A stretch of 64,000 nucleotides of DNA from Salinimicrobium sp963709775 (GTDB taxonomy: Bacteria > Bacteroidota > Bacteroidia > Flavobacteriales > Flavobacteriaceae), in NCBI GenBank assembly GCA_963709775.1, contig CAVPXS010000017.1, forward strand, positions 467,002-531,001, in the 5' to 3' direction. Under the pieces are notes generated by a model, which worked only from the letters and a program-made list of their open reading frames with translations, made no database searches and was not told the DNA's origin. Position numbers and translations under genes: made by a program. Position 1 is the stretch's first letter; every line of letters begins with the position of its first letter. Shown here piece by piece: positions 8,372 through 16,812 of this stretch.

Positions 8372-9037
8372 ATGAAAGATCGGATTCATCTTTTACTCAA
8401 ATTTGGAAGTAAAAAAAATATAGAAGATCTATACAAAAACGGAACAGTCTATCTGAATACCCTCGAGTATTTTCAATTCCAGGAAAATAATAGTTATAGA
8501 GGAGATCCACAGGAGGCGACAGTCCACATTAAAAATTTTCCAAATCCAGAAAATTATACACTCACTTTTACCGACACTAAAACTGGAAAATCCTTTAGCA
8601 AAAAACCTGGTGAACTATTTCTGAGCTACAAAAACTTATCTCCTGGTAATTTATATTCACTTTATGGCATTAAGCACTCTGATTTTGTTGATGGGATTTT
8701 TCGAGTTGATCCAAAAGTGAAAGAATTCGGGTCTCATTTTTTAGTGATAAGCAATCCCGCACAGTTTATGGAAAGGCTCAAATCCAAAATCAAAGAGTCA
8801 GGAATGGAGTTCCAAGCACAAGCCGTGGAATATTATGACAAATGGAAACATAACGGATCACTGACATTATTTCACAAGACCTGGGAATACAAATACCAAA
8901 ATGAATATAGGATTTTAGTGAACAATAAAACCGATAAACCAATTAAATTTAGCTTAGGAAGCTTAGAGGACATATCGCAAATTTTAGAAACGGACAGAAT
9001 TCAGCATTTGCAATTTACAATGAGTATAGGAAAATAA
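8372..9037 (+). CDS. Hypothetical protein, paralogue of the 1444 gene
   Basis: A 221-residue soluble protein sharing its whole length with the 1444 protein: LLKFGSKKNIEDLYKNGT at the N-terminus, YRGD, GNLYSLYGIKH, FGSHFL, LTLFHKTWEYKYQNEYRI and a shared ETDR-x-(E/Q)HL C-terminal segment. Two diverged family members in separate cassettes suggest the family is commonly carried by this array. The Y-Q-x-E-Y-R motif recalls DUF2971-like proteins; function unknown. Confidence 0.75.
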   Translation: MKDRIHLLLKFGSKKNIEDLYKNGTVYLNTLEYFQFQENNSYRGDPQEATVHIKNFPNPENYTLTFTDTKTGKSFSKKPGELFLSYKNLSPGNLYSLYGIKHSDFVDGIFRVDPKVKEFGSHFLVISNPAQFMERLKSKIKESGMEFQAQAVEYYDKWKHNGSLTLFHKTWEYKYQNEYRILVNNKTDKPIKFSLGSLEDISQILETDRIQHLQFTMSIGK

Positions 9038-9043
9038 AACGGT

Positions 9044-9174
9044 ACACAACAACGTATAAAAAAAATGCTCAAACCTATCTCAAATCGAAACTCCGTGCGC
9101 ACTTGCAACGCCTGATTGTCCTGCGGACAATCAAGCTCGCCAGCTCGCACTATTTTTTATACGAGACGTTGTAA
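9044..9174 (+). repeat. attC-like site 12, type A1
   Basis: Closing core GGTACACAAC pairs with GTTGTGTACC at 8339. The arms are CGTATAAAAAA and TTTTTTATACGAGACGTT. Confidence 0.87.
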
Positions 9175-9580
9175 GCCATTGCTTTACGCGGATGGGCATT
9201 TTTTGAAAGTCCTGGGCTGGTTTAATAGGGGAGTACAGATAAGGGAAAGAAAAGGATATGACCATAGGGAACTATCCCCAAGTATGTTGCGATGAGATCG
9301 TGGAGAGTCTTTTAACTATCCAAACGTTATCACGTTACAAATACTTGTGGTTAAGGTAGTTGAAATTTTTGATATAGTCAATGGGTTCAACTAACTTAAT
9401 TTTTCCCTTATCTGGACGGACCACTGATTGCGCCCACCCCTTATTCCACAATCTTTAGAACTACTTCTAAACCCAATGGAAACGGGGTACGGATCTCAAA
9501 AAATGACTTTTAAATTTCGGCCGCTTCAACCAACAGTTCCTTTTTGGTTATCTTTTCAATCTGATAACCAAACAGCTTAC
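9169..9580 (+). ncRNA. ORF-less repeated cassette GTTGTAAGCC, copy 1 of 4; candidate structured RNA
   Basis: About 410 bp with no credible ORF and nearly identical to copies at 18535, 22588 and 24120. It contains three clean hairpins: TAGTTGAA/TTCAACTA (9357-9393), TTTAGAA/TTCTAAA around CTAC (9454-9471), and TTTGGTTATC/GATAACCAAA (9543-9572) just before the closing core. Every copy is followed by the same short type D attC. No RNA family is recognised. Whether it is transcribed cannot be seen. Confidence 0.5.
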
Positions 9581-9653
9581 AACACTATGTAAATGCAATG
9601 GCCCAAATCATTAGCCTGAAAAGGGGCCACAGCATTTACACGTACCGTTAGCC
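9577..9653 (+). repeat. attC-like site 13, type D (short)
   Basis: Closing core GCTTACAAC pairs with GTTGTAAGCC at 9168. The site is about 77 bp. Arms TGTAAATGCAATGGCCC and GGGCCACAGCATTTACACG flank a small loop, and it ends TACCGTT. Confidence 0.85.
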
Positions 9654-9725
9654 ATAATTTTTATTAATGGCTATAGTTAAATAAATTAGCATTCTGAAAA
9701 CCATAACAACTAACCAATTTTAAAT

Positions 9726-10169
9726 ATGAAGAAAAAATTACTCGCTGTAATTTTACCAGCATTTTTTGGTCCTTTTGGATTATTCTACACATCGACTTTT
9801 GCAGCCTCAATAATGATTTTTATCAGTTTGCTGCTCGGCTTAATTCTAGCAGCCCAAGGAAACTTGGATTCATTAATATTATTTTCCATTATTCTACAAC
9901 CACTTATAATATTTTGGAGTGTCTTACTATTACAAGAAAAAGAAAAAAATAATAAGGTGGATAATGAAACAGAAATAAAGATTGGTGGTGAGGCACTAAT
10001 TTATTCCCTCGCACTTTTATTTCTCACATTATTCATAACTCTAGTATTTTCAATAATTTTTCCAAAAAATTTCTTACAAGAAAGTTCTACTCTTTTTTAT
10101 ATAACAATTTTATCCCTTTCAATAATAACTTCTATTACTCTCATCACTAATCCTAATAATAACAAATGA
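9726..10169 (+). CDS. Four-TM membrane protein, first gene of a two-gene cassette
   Basis: A 147-residue protein with hydrophobic segments near residues 4-25, 28-44, 50-70 and paired helices at 88-112 and 122-140. The N-terminus contains FFGPFGLFY, reminiscent of small TM2-like membrane proteins, but the family is not certain. Its stop overlaps the start of the next gene (ATGA at 10166), so the two are translationally coupled and likely act together. Confidence 0.7.
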   Translation: MKKKLLAVILPAFFGPFGLFYTSTFAASIMIFISLLLGLILAAQGNLDSLILFSIILQPLIIFWSVLLLQEKEKNNKVDNETEIKIGGEALIYSLALLFLTLFITLVFSIIFPKNFLQESSTLFYITILSLSIITSITLITNPNNNK

Positions 10170-11386
10170 AAAAATTCTTTACTTTTTTAATCTTAATTAT
10201 TTCACTTTCTTCTTGTAAGGATTCTTTAAAAAAAATTGGTAGAGAAATGGCTACCGAAACAAGAACTGAAATTGAACTAAAAAAACTCTGTTCAAATTCC
10301 GAAGTAAAAAATATAATTATTTCTTCAATCAAGGAGGAAATGATTGTAAACTTAACAATGTATAAAATGGAAGGGGATTTGAATTTTGCTTCATTATTTC
10401 TAGAGCCTCTTCAACAATATTCAGATAAAGATTTATCACAAAATCTTAGAAACAAAATGGAGTCCGAAATAAGAAAATTCTTGAACGGTCAAGAAACAAA
10501 TTTAGATCCTAATGAAATTTCTATAATTGAAGAATCAATAAGCCAGATTGATTATAATTTTAAAGAATTGAATGGGACTAGACCAATCAATCTTGAACCT
10601 GATTTAAAAAAGTGCGATTGTAAAGGTAACTTAGAATTGATAAATGATTATAACTATAGTTTTGAATATTCAGTTCAAGAAACCGATACTCATTATTTCA
10701 CTGAATTATTAGGTTTTTCAGAAATAGAATTCGAAGAATTAGTTAATTATCTCAACCTAAACGGAGTAAAGAAAAATTCAAAGATTGATCAAAAAAATCT
10801 ATCTGAAAAACAAGAAAAAATTGATGAGAACCAATTATGGAAAGAAAATAAAACTACTTCTAAAATTGGGAATTATACAGTAAAATCGGACAAATCATAT
10901 TTCTATGCAGAACCTTTTTCCGAAAATAAAAGAAAAGCATATTTAGTTAAAGGAGATAAAATTAAGATTTCCAAAATTTCAGAAAATGGAACTTATGGTT
11001 TTGGTTTATTCGAAAATAAATCGGGCCAAATAACAAAAGGCTGGCACAAATTAGACGATTTATCCTACACGAATAATCTATTGGAGAAATATAAATTTAA
11101 TCAAGTCCTCCAATTTGATAGAGTAGATAATGAACCCGTTTTTAATAAAGAAATACCAACTAATGCCATTGTTGAAATTAGTAAAACAAAAATTTCAGTA
11201 AACTTAGGATTTGGAAATATTATATATCAAATTATCTCTCAAAATAAAGATTTAGAAGATCCATCAGTAACTATTTATGATTGTTTTGAAAAAAATGACC
11301 CAGATACAAAATGTATCTTTTCAATTCGAGAGAATAATATTGTAATGGTAAAAGAAAACGAAATGTTTCAATTCATAAACCGTTAA
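10166..11386 (+). CDS. Lipoprotein with SH3-like segment, second gene of a two-gene cassette
   Basis: A 406-residue predicted lipoprotein: a signal peptide ending in SLSSC (Cys17) gives an SPII site. A helical N-terminal half follows (to about 210), with CDCKG near residue 150. Around residues 240-300 a beta-rich stretch (SYFYAEP, AYLVKGDKIKI, GWHKLDDL) looks like a bacterial SH3-like domain. The C-terminal 100 residues are beta-rich. It overlaps the upstream membrane-protein gene by four bases. Function unknown; an envelope role is inferred. Confidence 0.7.
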   Translation: MKKFFTFLILIISLSSCKDSLKKIGREMATETRTEIELKKLCSNSEVKNIIISSIKEEMIVNLTMYKMEGDLNFASLFLEPLQQYSDKDLSQNLRNKMESEIRKFLNGQETNLDPNEISIIEESISQIDYNFKELNGTRPINLEPDLKKCDCKGNLELINDYNYSFEYSVQETDTHYFTELLGFSEIEFEELVNYLNLNGVKKNSKIDQKNLSEKQEKIDENQLWKENKTTSKIGNYTVKSDKSYFYAEPFSENKRKAYLVKGDKIKISKISENGTYGFGLFENKSGQITKGWHKLDDLSYTNNLLEKYKFNQVLQFDRVDNEPVFNKEIPTNAIVEISKTKISVNLGFGNIIYQIISQNKDLEDPSVTIYDCFEKNDPDTKCIFSIRENNIVMVKENEMFQFINR

Positions 11387-11394
11387 AAAACTAT

Positions 11395-11527
11395 GGCTAA
11401 CATCGGCTCATCGCAAATAACGGGTATTACCGAAAAAGTGTAATTTTAGAAACCAGGAAAGAAAATGGTTAATCCGACAAGTTCGCATCCCTACTCCCGC
11501 AACTTGCGATAGCCGTGACCGTTGTAC
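11395..11527 (+). repeat. attC-like site 14, type B variant
   Basis: Closing core CTATGGCTAAC pairs with GTTAGCCATAA at 9647. It shares the CCGCAACTTGCGAT right arm with type B but has diverged arms (CATCGGCTCATCGC, TGACCGTT). Confidence 0.8.
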
Positions 11528-11538
11528 AACATTAGAAT

Positions 11539-12075
11539 ATGAGTTTATTTAAAAAAGTTACGATTGGAATTTTAGTATTAATTGGCTTGGCTATATTCTG
11601 GGTTGTTTTCGAACTTAATGCCGAGGACCAGGAGGAAGCGAAATTTATTAGCATTGAAGTTCCTGAGGATATGAATTTTGAAAAACCAATTGAATTTCTG
11701 ACGGATAAACAAATAGATTCTTTAGAATCTATGGATGTTAACCAGGAAAAAATTATTGTAGTCGGAAATGGATACAACGGTTATAATTTTTATATGTGGC
11801 ACAAACCAACTGCGAAGGGAGAAATATTTGTCAAAGCATTTGAACTAACGCAAAATGTACAGTTGTCCGAAGAAGAATTAGCCGAACGGACTAAAAACCA
11901 AATTACGGATTTAGGTAGTGCCTTTAAGTTATACAAAGGAAGTTCGGTTATCTATGAAGGAACTTTTTCAAATTTTTATCCGACTCGATTTGAGCTGTGG
12001 TTTAAATCCGAAAGTTCAGATATTGAGAAAAAGCTGACAGAGAAAAATTATCTGATTGATGGTTGGGATAGATAA
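11539..12075 (+). CDS. Membrane-anchored hypothetical protein
   Basis: A 178-residue protein with one N-terminal hydrophobic helix (about residues 7-25) that probably anchors a periplasmic domain rich in acidic and aromatic residues. The central GNGYNGYNFYMWHKP and the C-terminal FSNFYPTRFELWF stretches look like beta structure. No family recognised. The gene starts 17 bases after the recombination core and ends at the closing core. Confidence 0.65.
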   Translation: MSLFKKVTIGILVLIGLAIFWVVFELNAEDQEEAKFISIEVPEDMNFEKPIEFLTDKQIDSLESMDVNQEKIIVVGNGYNGYNFYMWHKPTAKGEIFVKAFELTQNVQLSEEELAERTKNQITDLGSAFKLYKGSSVIYEGTFSNFYPTRFELWFKSESSDIEKKLTEKNYLIDGWDR

Positions 12076-12081
12076 AACGTT

Positions 12082-12211
12082 GTACAACAACATATAAAAA
12101 CAATGCTTAATTTAGTCTCAATTCGAAGCTCCGTGCTCGCTTGCAACGCCTGATTGTCCTGCGGACAATCAAGCTCGCCAGCTCGCACTGTTTTTATACG
12201 AGACGTTACAA
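12082..12211 (+). repeat. attC-like site 15, type A1
   Basis: Closing core GTTGTACAAC pairs with the identical palindromic opening GTTGTACAAC at 11521. Confidence 0.87.
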
Positions 12212-12273
12212 AAAATGCCGCTGACAACCCGATATTAATTATTAAAATCCAGAATTCAAATAAATCAAAATAA

Positions 12274-12810
12274 ATGATCACACTTGTAGAGTTGAAAAAC
12301 AAAATTTTATTGATTGAAGATGATTTACATTCTTTAGCAGAATTTATTACTCCTCAAACAGATCTACATATGTTATATTTATTAAAACTTGCCTGTAGTG
12401 AAGGATTAAATATAGAAGATGTCGACAAAGGGAGATTCCTTGAAGCGAATACAAATGATTTAAAATTGCAAAAAGAAGAAAACCAATCTGACAAAACTGA
12501 CTTTATAAATATTTCGCTGGACCATATTTTAAAAGAAGGAAAAAAATACACTTATAGAGACTTTTTCGATGTCTTCGGTCTTAATTCCCAAATAAACGCA
12601 GAATTAATGATTGAAGATGTGAAATCTGAATTAGGAAAAGACTTGAACATTGCATTTGAATCTCCTTCAGATAAGCTTTTTGACTTAAATTTAAATAATC
12701 TTAGAACTCTTGAAGAACTTTTAAATCATTTAAACAGTGATCAGAAAAAAAGAAAAATAATTTTTAAAAATCCGTGGTGGAAGTTCTGGTTACTGGAAAA
12801 ATCTTATTAG
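12274..12810 (+). CDS. Hypothetical acidic helical protein, first gene of a two-gene cassette
   Basis: A 178-residue soluble, helical protein with no signal peptide. Visible segments are an N-terminal helix (VELKNKILLIEDDLHSLAEF), a charged middle (DHILKEGKKYTYRDFFDVFG) and a C-terminal basic/aromatic tail (NPWWKFWLLEKSY). No family recognised. Eight bases separate it from the next gene, so they form a small operon inside one cassette. Confidence 0.65.
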   Translation: MITLVELKNKILLIEDDLHSLAEFITPQTDLHMLYLLKLACSEGLNIEDVDKGRFLEANTNDLKLQKEENQSDKTDFINISLDHILKEGKKYTYRDFFDVFGLNSQINAELMIEDVKSELGKDLNIAFESPSDKLFDLNLNNLRTLEELLNHLNSDQKKRKIIFKNPWWKFWLLEKSY

Positions 12811-12817
12811 AAAAATA

Positions 12818-13492
12818 ATGCTAAAAAATCTCTTTTTTTTAGGTGTAGGCATAATTGTAACTCTCCTTTCAATAACTGCAATATTTTATTTCCAAGAATA
12901 TAAAATATCGGACTTGAACCAAAATTTAATTAATCATTCATTAATTGATGGTGACAAAAATATCTTTTCAGTTTTTGATACTGAGTTTATTAATCCGGAA
13001 GGTTTTTGTGACTGCAATGGATACTCCATAGGCGGCAAATCTGAGAATTTCTTGCCGTTTGCAAAGAACATACTGGAGCAGAATCAGGAATATTCTTGTT
13101 GTGGAATAAAATTTTCTAAAGAACAATATACTGGTTGGGGAGAAATAGATTATAATATAAAAATACTTGAACCTAATCAACAAGTACGTTATGATATTTT
13201 TTACAAAGATGACGTGCCTATTGCTCTGAACATCGAACAGTATTTTAAAAATTTTAATTTAGATGTTTCACACAATTATCCGACTATTCAGGCCTATGCA
13301 GAACATTTAGAAAAAACCTCAGAATATTCAAAGATTCTTCAAGATAATCACAATTATTTTCTTGTAAAGGAAATTGATGACGAATATTTCCTCATACACC
13401 GCATAACAGACTGGTATGATTCCCAATCATTAAAAACGATTTCAGTTTATTCCAAAATTTATAAAAAGAACAAAGGATTTTCCTTTTTTTAA
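12818..13492 (+). CDS. Membrane-anchored hypothetical protein, second gene of a two-gene cassette
   Basis: A 224-residue protein with an N-terminal hydrophobic segment (about 4-26) that is either an uncleaved anchor or a signal. The exported part contains two cysteine pairs (FCDCNGYSIGG and YSCCGIKF) that could form disulfides. It follows the 12274 gene directly. Function unknown; the pairing of a soluble helical partner with an anchored exported partner suggests a two-component module. Confidence 0.65.
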   Translation: MLKNLFFLGVGIIVTLLSITAIFYFQEYKISDLNQNLINHSLIDGDKNIFSVFDTEFINPEGFCDCNGYSIGGKSENFLPFAKNILEQNQEYSCCGIKFSKEQYTGWGEIDYNIKILEPNQQVRYDIFYKDDVPIALNIEQYFKNFNLDVSHNYPTIQAYAEHLEKTSEYSKILQDNHNYFLVKEIDDEYFLIHRITDWYDSQSLKTISVYSKIYKKNKGFSFF

Positions 13493-13534
13493 AAAAAAGA
13501 AGATCAAAAATGCCACTCAGACGGGCGGCACATT

Positions 13535-13664
13535 TTGTAACAACGGTTAACACAAATGCGGCAGACCAGCCAAAAATGGCATTTTTAACTACCTTTAAAA
13601 ATAGAAATTAGAAAGATAAATTTCGTTCCCCTACTCCGCACTTGCGTTAACCGGGACGTTACCA
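13535..13664 (+). repeat. attC-like site 16, type B
   Basis: Closing GGCGGCACATTTTGTAAC pairs loosely with GTTACAAAAAATGCCGC at 12205, an unusually long terminal complementarity. The type B body contains GCATTTTTAACTACC and the arm CCGCACTTGCGTTAACCGGG. Confidence 0.85.
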
Positions 13665-13667
13665 AAA

Positions 13668-13844
13668 ATGGCTCCCAGAAAATATCAGATCAAACAATTT
13701 TATAAAATGGCAAATACTAAAAACACTCCGAAAAATCATTTTAGTAAAAAAGAAATTTTTTCAGTTGGGCTAAGCTTCCTTTTTTTCTATTCGATTTTTT
13801 CAAATTGGGATTTAATAAAAAGCTGGATTTCGGACTTGTTTTAA
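13668..13844 (+). CDS. Small single-TM protein (58 aa)
   Basis: An in-frame ORF of 58 codons in an otherwise gene-free cassette. A second in-frame ATG at 13707 gives a 45-residue form. The protein has a basic N-terminus and one aromatic hydrophobic helix (VGLSFLFFYSIF) followed by NWDLIKSWISDLF. Its position immediately after the core matches other cassette genes. Not recognised; it may be a small membrane or toxin-like peptide, but nothing shows that directly. Confidence 0.4.
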   Translation: MAPRKYQIKQFYKMANTKNTPKNHFSKKEIFSVGLSFLFFYSIFSNWDLIKSWISDLF

Positions 13845-13941
13845 AAGAGGGCTAAGATTCAGTCGGACAGGGAAGCGGACATTTTGATCCGGCCATAAAA
13901 ACGACTGCAAAAGCCTTTTTACTCAAACGCGTCGCCAAATT

Positions 13942-14072
13942 TGGTAACAACGTATAAAAAAAATGCTCAAACCTGTCTCAATTCGAAACTCCGTGCTCGC
14001 TTGCAACGCCTGATTGTCCTGCGGACAATCAAGCTCGCCAGCTCGCACTATTTTTTATACGGGACGTTGTAA
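13942..14072 (+). repeat. attC-like site 17, type A1
   Basis: Closing core AATTTGGTAAC pairs with GTTACCAAAAATG at 13658. The arms are CGTATAAAAAA and TTTTTTATACGGGACGTT. Confidence 0.87.
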
Positions 14073-14106
14073 ACAATTTAAAAAAAACCAAAAAACTAAA
14101 ATATAA

Positions 14107-14832
14107 ATGGCGAAATTTTTAAACACAAGAAAAGCAGTATCTGAAATTGAAGATTTAATCCGTGATGCGGACCAAAGGCTTATTTTGATTTCACCCTATT
14201 TAAAATTATCAAAAGATTTTAAAGAATTATTGACTTATAGAAATAGTAAAGACAAAGTCACTACTGTAATTTTTGGAAAACAAGAGCTAAATCCAAACGA
14301 AATGAAATTCCTTCAAAGTTTGAGGTTTGTTATTTTAAAATACAATCAAGACTTACACGCTAAGTGTTACTTGAATGATGACAAAATGATAATTACATCA
14401 CTCAATCTTTATGAGTTCTCAATGAATAACAATAAAGAAATGGGAGTTTTAATCGACAAAAATGATGAATCTGACATAGAATTATTTGAAGATGCTTATA
14501 AGGAAATAGACTTTATTGACGAAACAAGTGAACGATTTGAATTCACTTCTATTCCCGACGAAACAGAACCTGATAAAAAAGACTCTGAAACACAGCCGAC
14601 AAACATAGTTTCTTCAAATTCAAAACTGCTTACAACAAAAGAATTATCTCAATTAACAAATTTGAGTAGTAGAAAAGTTAATAGTTGGTTAACCGACAAC
14701 AAACTGATGTATAAAAAAGAAGATGATTGGAAAGCAACAAAACGTGGAAAAGAATTGGGTGGAATTGAAAAAAATGGACAATATGGACAATTTGTAATTT
14801 GGCCAGAGGAAATTGCGAAACAAATAAAATAG
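14107..14832 (+). CDS. Phospholipase D-like nuclease-fold protein with C-terminal winged helix
   Basis: A 241-residue soluble protein. Residues 1-130 form a single PLD-like domain: the HKD signature appears as LHAKCYLNDD followed by TSLNLYEFSMNNNKEMG, as in Nuc-type endonucleases that dimerise to build one active site. An acidic linker (about 145-175) leads to a winged-helix or MerR-like segment (LTTKELSQLTNLSSRKVNSW). The combination suggests a DNA-targeting nuclease, possibly in defence; this is inference. It is the sole gene of its cassette, and the attC behind it is split by an IS1111-type element. Confidence 0.75.
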   Translation: MAKFLNTRKAVSEIEDLIRDADQRLILISPYLKLSKDFKELLTYRNSKDKVTTVIFGKQELNPNEMKFLQSLRFVILKYNQDLHAKCYLNDDKMIITSLNLYEFSMNNNKEMGVLIDKNDESDIELFEDAYKEIDFIDETSERFEFTSIPDETEPDKKDSETQPTNIVSSNSKLLTTKELSQLTNLSSRKVNSWLTDNKLMYKKEDDWKATKRGKELGGIEKNGQYGQFVIWPEEIAKQIK

Positions 14833-14842
14833 TTAAAACTGT

Positions 14843-14856
14843 TTACAACACTGTAT
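14843..14856 (+). repeat. attC-like site 18, left part (split by IS)
   Basis: Closing core CTGTTTACAAC (partner GTTGTAAACA at 14066) plus ACTGTAT. The site continues at 16288 after the inserted element. Confidence 0.8.
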
Positions 14857-14931
14857 CCTATGAAAAGCAATAAGTCCTTCTCTCAAATTTAATATTTAAT
14901 TTTCTATTTATTTCATATTGATGATGTTTTT

Positions 14932-14993
14932 GGAGTGTTGAAATGTTGGCAAGTCTTTTCAGCACTTGCTTACTTGTCAATATTTCAATACTT
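14932..14993 (-). ncRNA. Long imperfect hairpin in the 3' region of the IS1111-type element
   Basis: GAGTGTTGAAATGTTGGCAAG (split GAGTGTTGAAATG / TTGGCAAGT) pairs with ACTTGTCAATATTTCAATACTT (split ACTTGTCAATA / TTTCAATACTT) through about 20 positions with G-U pairs, around CTTTTCAGCACTTGCTT. The wobble-tolerant pairing suggests a structured RNA downstream of the transposase, a candidate bridge RNA. Strand follows the transposase. Confidence 0.45.
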
Positions 14994-15173
14994 ATAACCT
15001 GCTCAGCATCCTATTTGTGGTCCTCGCCTGGGCGATGCCACCAGCATCATTATGATTTTGATTATAATAACCTGTCCACTAGCTAAAAAGTGTGATCCGA
15101 AATTGGCCACGTACAGTGTTTTGTGATACAGGTTTAAGTGGTTTGAGCTGGTTTATATTACTTCTTCTTGATA

Positions 15174-16232
15174 TTATGATACTACTCCTATTTCATAGGG
15201 AGTTTCTGTTTTTATAACTGCAAGAGTTCTACTCAGGAGTTTGTGAGCGATTTTTATAATGATTTTTTTGTCATCTTTTCCTAAATGAGTGCGATAGTAA
15301 GCCTGCATCACCGGGTCCGTTCTGATGGCCTGCCAGGAAGCTTCCACAAAATAAGATCTGATCAAGCGGTGGGACCTGGGATTCATTCCCATGGCTTTAT
15401 TTGATGCACCACTTTGATGTACTCCTGGCGCGATACCTACATATCCAGCCAGGTGTTTTAAGGAATTGAAACGGCGCAGATCTCCAAGTTCTGAGATGAT
15501 CCCCACGGCAACAATTCCTCCAATTCCGGGAATACTTTTTAATAGATAATAATCCTTTTTATAATGTTTACGACAATATGCCCGTAGCTGATTAGTAACC
15601 TGACGTTTCTCCTGATCAATAAATCTGAAGCTACGCATGCGGCTGTTTAAGGTCTCTCTGGCTGTTCCGAAATCAAAAGGCAGGTTGTCCAGCCAGTTTC
15701 GGTATTTGTGGCTCCAGTGGTCATTATCAAATTCTTCAGGTACTTTGATCCCGAAGTAGAGTAACTGCATTTTTATCATAGACTTGATGCGACGCAAATC
15801 TTTAACGAGATCATTCCTGCGACGGAACAGGCTGCGAAGCTCTTCTCGTTTTTTATCGGGAACCACAATACTCTCCAGACGGCCATCTTTGAGTTCCCTG
15901 CTGATGAGCTGGGCATCGATTTTATCTGTTTTGGTATGTTTTTCTTTTCCCTTGCGGTGGATATCTGCAGGGTTAACTACTAATGATTTCCAGCCGTAAC
16001 TCTCGAAAGAGCGATGGGCGTAATATCCACAACATCCGGCTTCATAGGCAGTAGTAACTTCATAACCTGAAAAATGTTTATCGACATACTGAAACAGTTG
16101 TTCAGGAACAGGCGGCATGGAAAAGGATTTGCCAGCAAAAAGATCCGTGCTGCAGTGTATTTTCCAGCTTCTCTTGTGAATGTCAATACCAACGTATAAC
16201 TTTGGTACTGAGGCAGTAGATTGAGTATCCAT
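15174..16232 (-). CDS. IS1111-type transposase of the IS110 family
   Basis: A 352-residue DEDD transposase. The RuvC-like N-terminus has VGIDIHKRSW (near residue 14), TAYEAGCCGY (about 61) and KTDKIDAQLISREL (about 102). The C-terminal Tnp20 part has SIPGIGGIVAVGIISELGD, HLAGYVGIAPG and SGASNKAMGMNPRSHRLI, with the conserved serine context. The frame is intact. It differs clearly from the IS110 transposase at 2539. Orientation is opposite to the cassettes. Confidence 0.93.
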   Translation of the reverse strand: MDTQSTASVPKLYVGIDIHKRSWKIHCSTDLFAGKSFSMPPVPEQLFQYVDKHFSGYEVTTAYEAGCCGYYAHRSFESYGWKSLVVNPADIHRKGKEKHTKTDKIDAQLISRELKDGRLESIVVPDKKREELRSLFRRRNDLVKDLRRIKSMIKMQLLYFGIKVPEEFDNDHWSHKYRNWLDNLPFDFGTARETLNSRMRSFRFIDQEKRQVTNQLRAYCRKHYKKDYYLLKSIPGIGGIVAVGIISELGDLRRFNSLKHLAGYVGIAPGVHQSGASNKAMGMNPRSHRLIRSYFVEASWQAIRTDPVMQAYYRTHLGKDDKKIIIKIAHKLLSRTLAVIKTETPYEIGVVS

Positions 16233-16287
16233 ATCTTAGCATTTTTATTATTTAAGATACTTGATTTACTGCTTTTTCATTGATGCT

Positions 16288-16403
16288 AAAAAAAATGCTT
16301 AAACCTGTCTCAATTCGAAAGTCCGTGCTCGCTTGCAACGCCTGATTGTCCTGCGGACAATCAAGCTCGCCAGCTCGCACTGTTTTTATACGGGACGTTA
16401 CCT
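16288..16403 (+). repeat. attC-like site 18, right part (type A1)
   Basis: Continuation of the site begun at 14843, from AAAAAAAATGCTTAAACC to CGGGACGTT. The loop hairpin GATTGTCC-TGC-GGACAATC is intact. Confidence 0.85.
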
Positions 16404-16665
16404 CACATTCTCAACTCGAAAGACCGTACTTTTTGCCATTTTTGAGAGGTAAGGTTTCTGATAATGCCAATCGCAGTTTTGGGTTCGAAAAGTCGGTTCC
16501 TAAAAGCCATTTTTGAGACCTTTATTTGGCAACGATTCTTGTCGATCACGACTGCGGACTTGACTCAGACGCAAGAACGGACGGTCGGTTCAAGCCGAAC
16601 GTTCAGGCAAATATGAACATTAACTCATAGCTGGAATGGTCACAGCGGACAAACAAACGTGAGGT
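16398..16665 (+). other. ORF-less repeated cassette TTACCTCAC, copy 3 of 6
   Basis: Body as at 1020. This copy has a good hairpin near its 3' third, GGACGGTCGG-TTCAAG-CCGAACGTTC. It is followed by the same A2 attC sequence as copies 1 and 6. No ORF. Confidence 0.6.
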
Positions 16666-16793
16666 AACAACATATAAAAACAATGCTTATTTTAGTCTCG
16701 AATCGAATGTCTGTGCGTACTTGCTGCATCTGATTTTCCTGCGGAAAATCATCGCCGGCAATCGCCGCACTGTTTTTATACGAGACGTTGTAA
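16662..16793 (+). repeat. attC-like site 19, type A2
   Basis: Closing core GTGAGGTAAC pairs with GTTACCTCAC at 16397. Almost the same sequence as sites 3 and 29. Confidence 0.88.
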
Positions 16794-16812
16794 AACATTA
16801 AGAAAAACGAAG

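Larger units (their letters stand above)
14857..16287 (-). mobile_element. IS1111-type (IS110 family) element inserted in an attC-like site
   Basis: About 1.43 kb separates the two halves of attC site 18: the left arm stops at CTGTAT and the site resumes with eight A's and TGC, as in uninterrupted neighbours. One transposase (15174-16232, minus strand) fills most of it. IS1111-attC elements are a known group that target integron attC sites, and this placement fits them. The long non-coding 3' end (14857-15173) is where IS1111-group elements carry their guide RNA. Confidence 0.8.
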
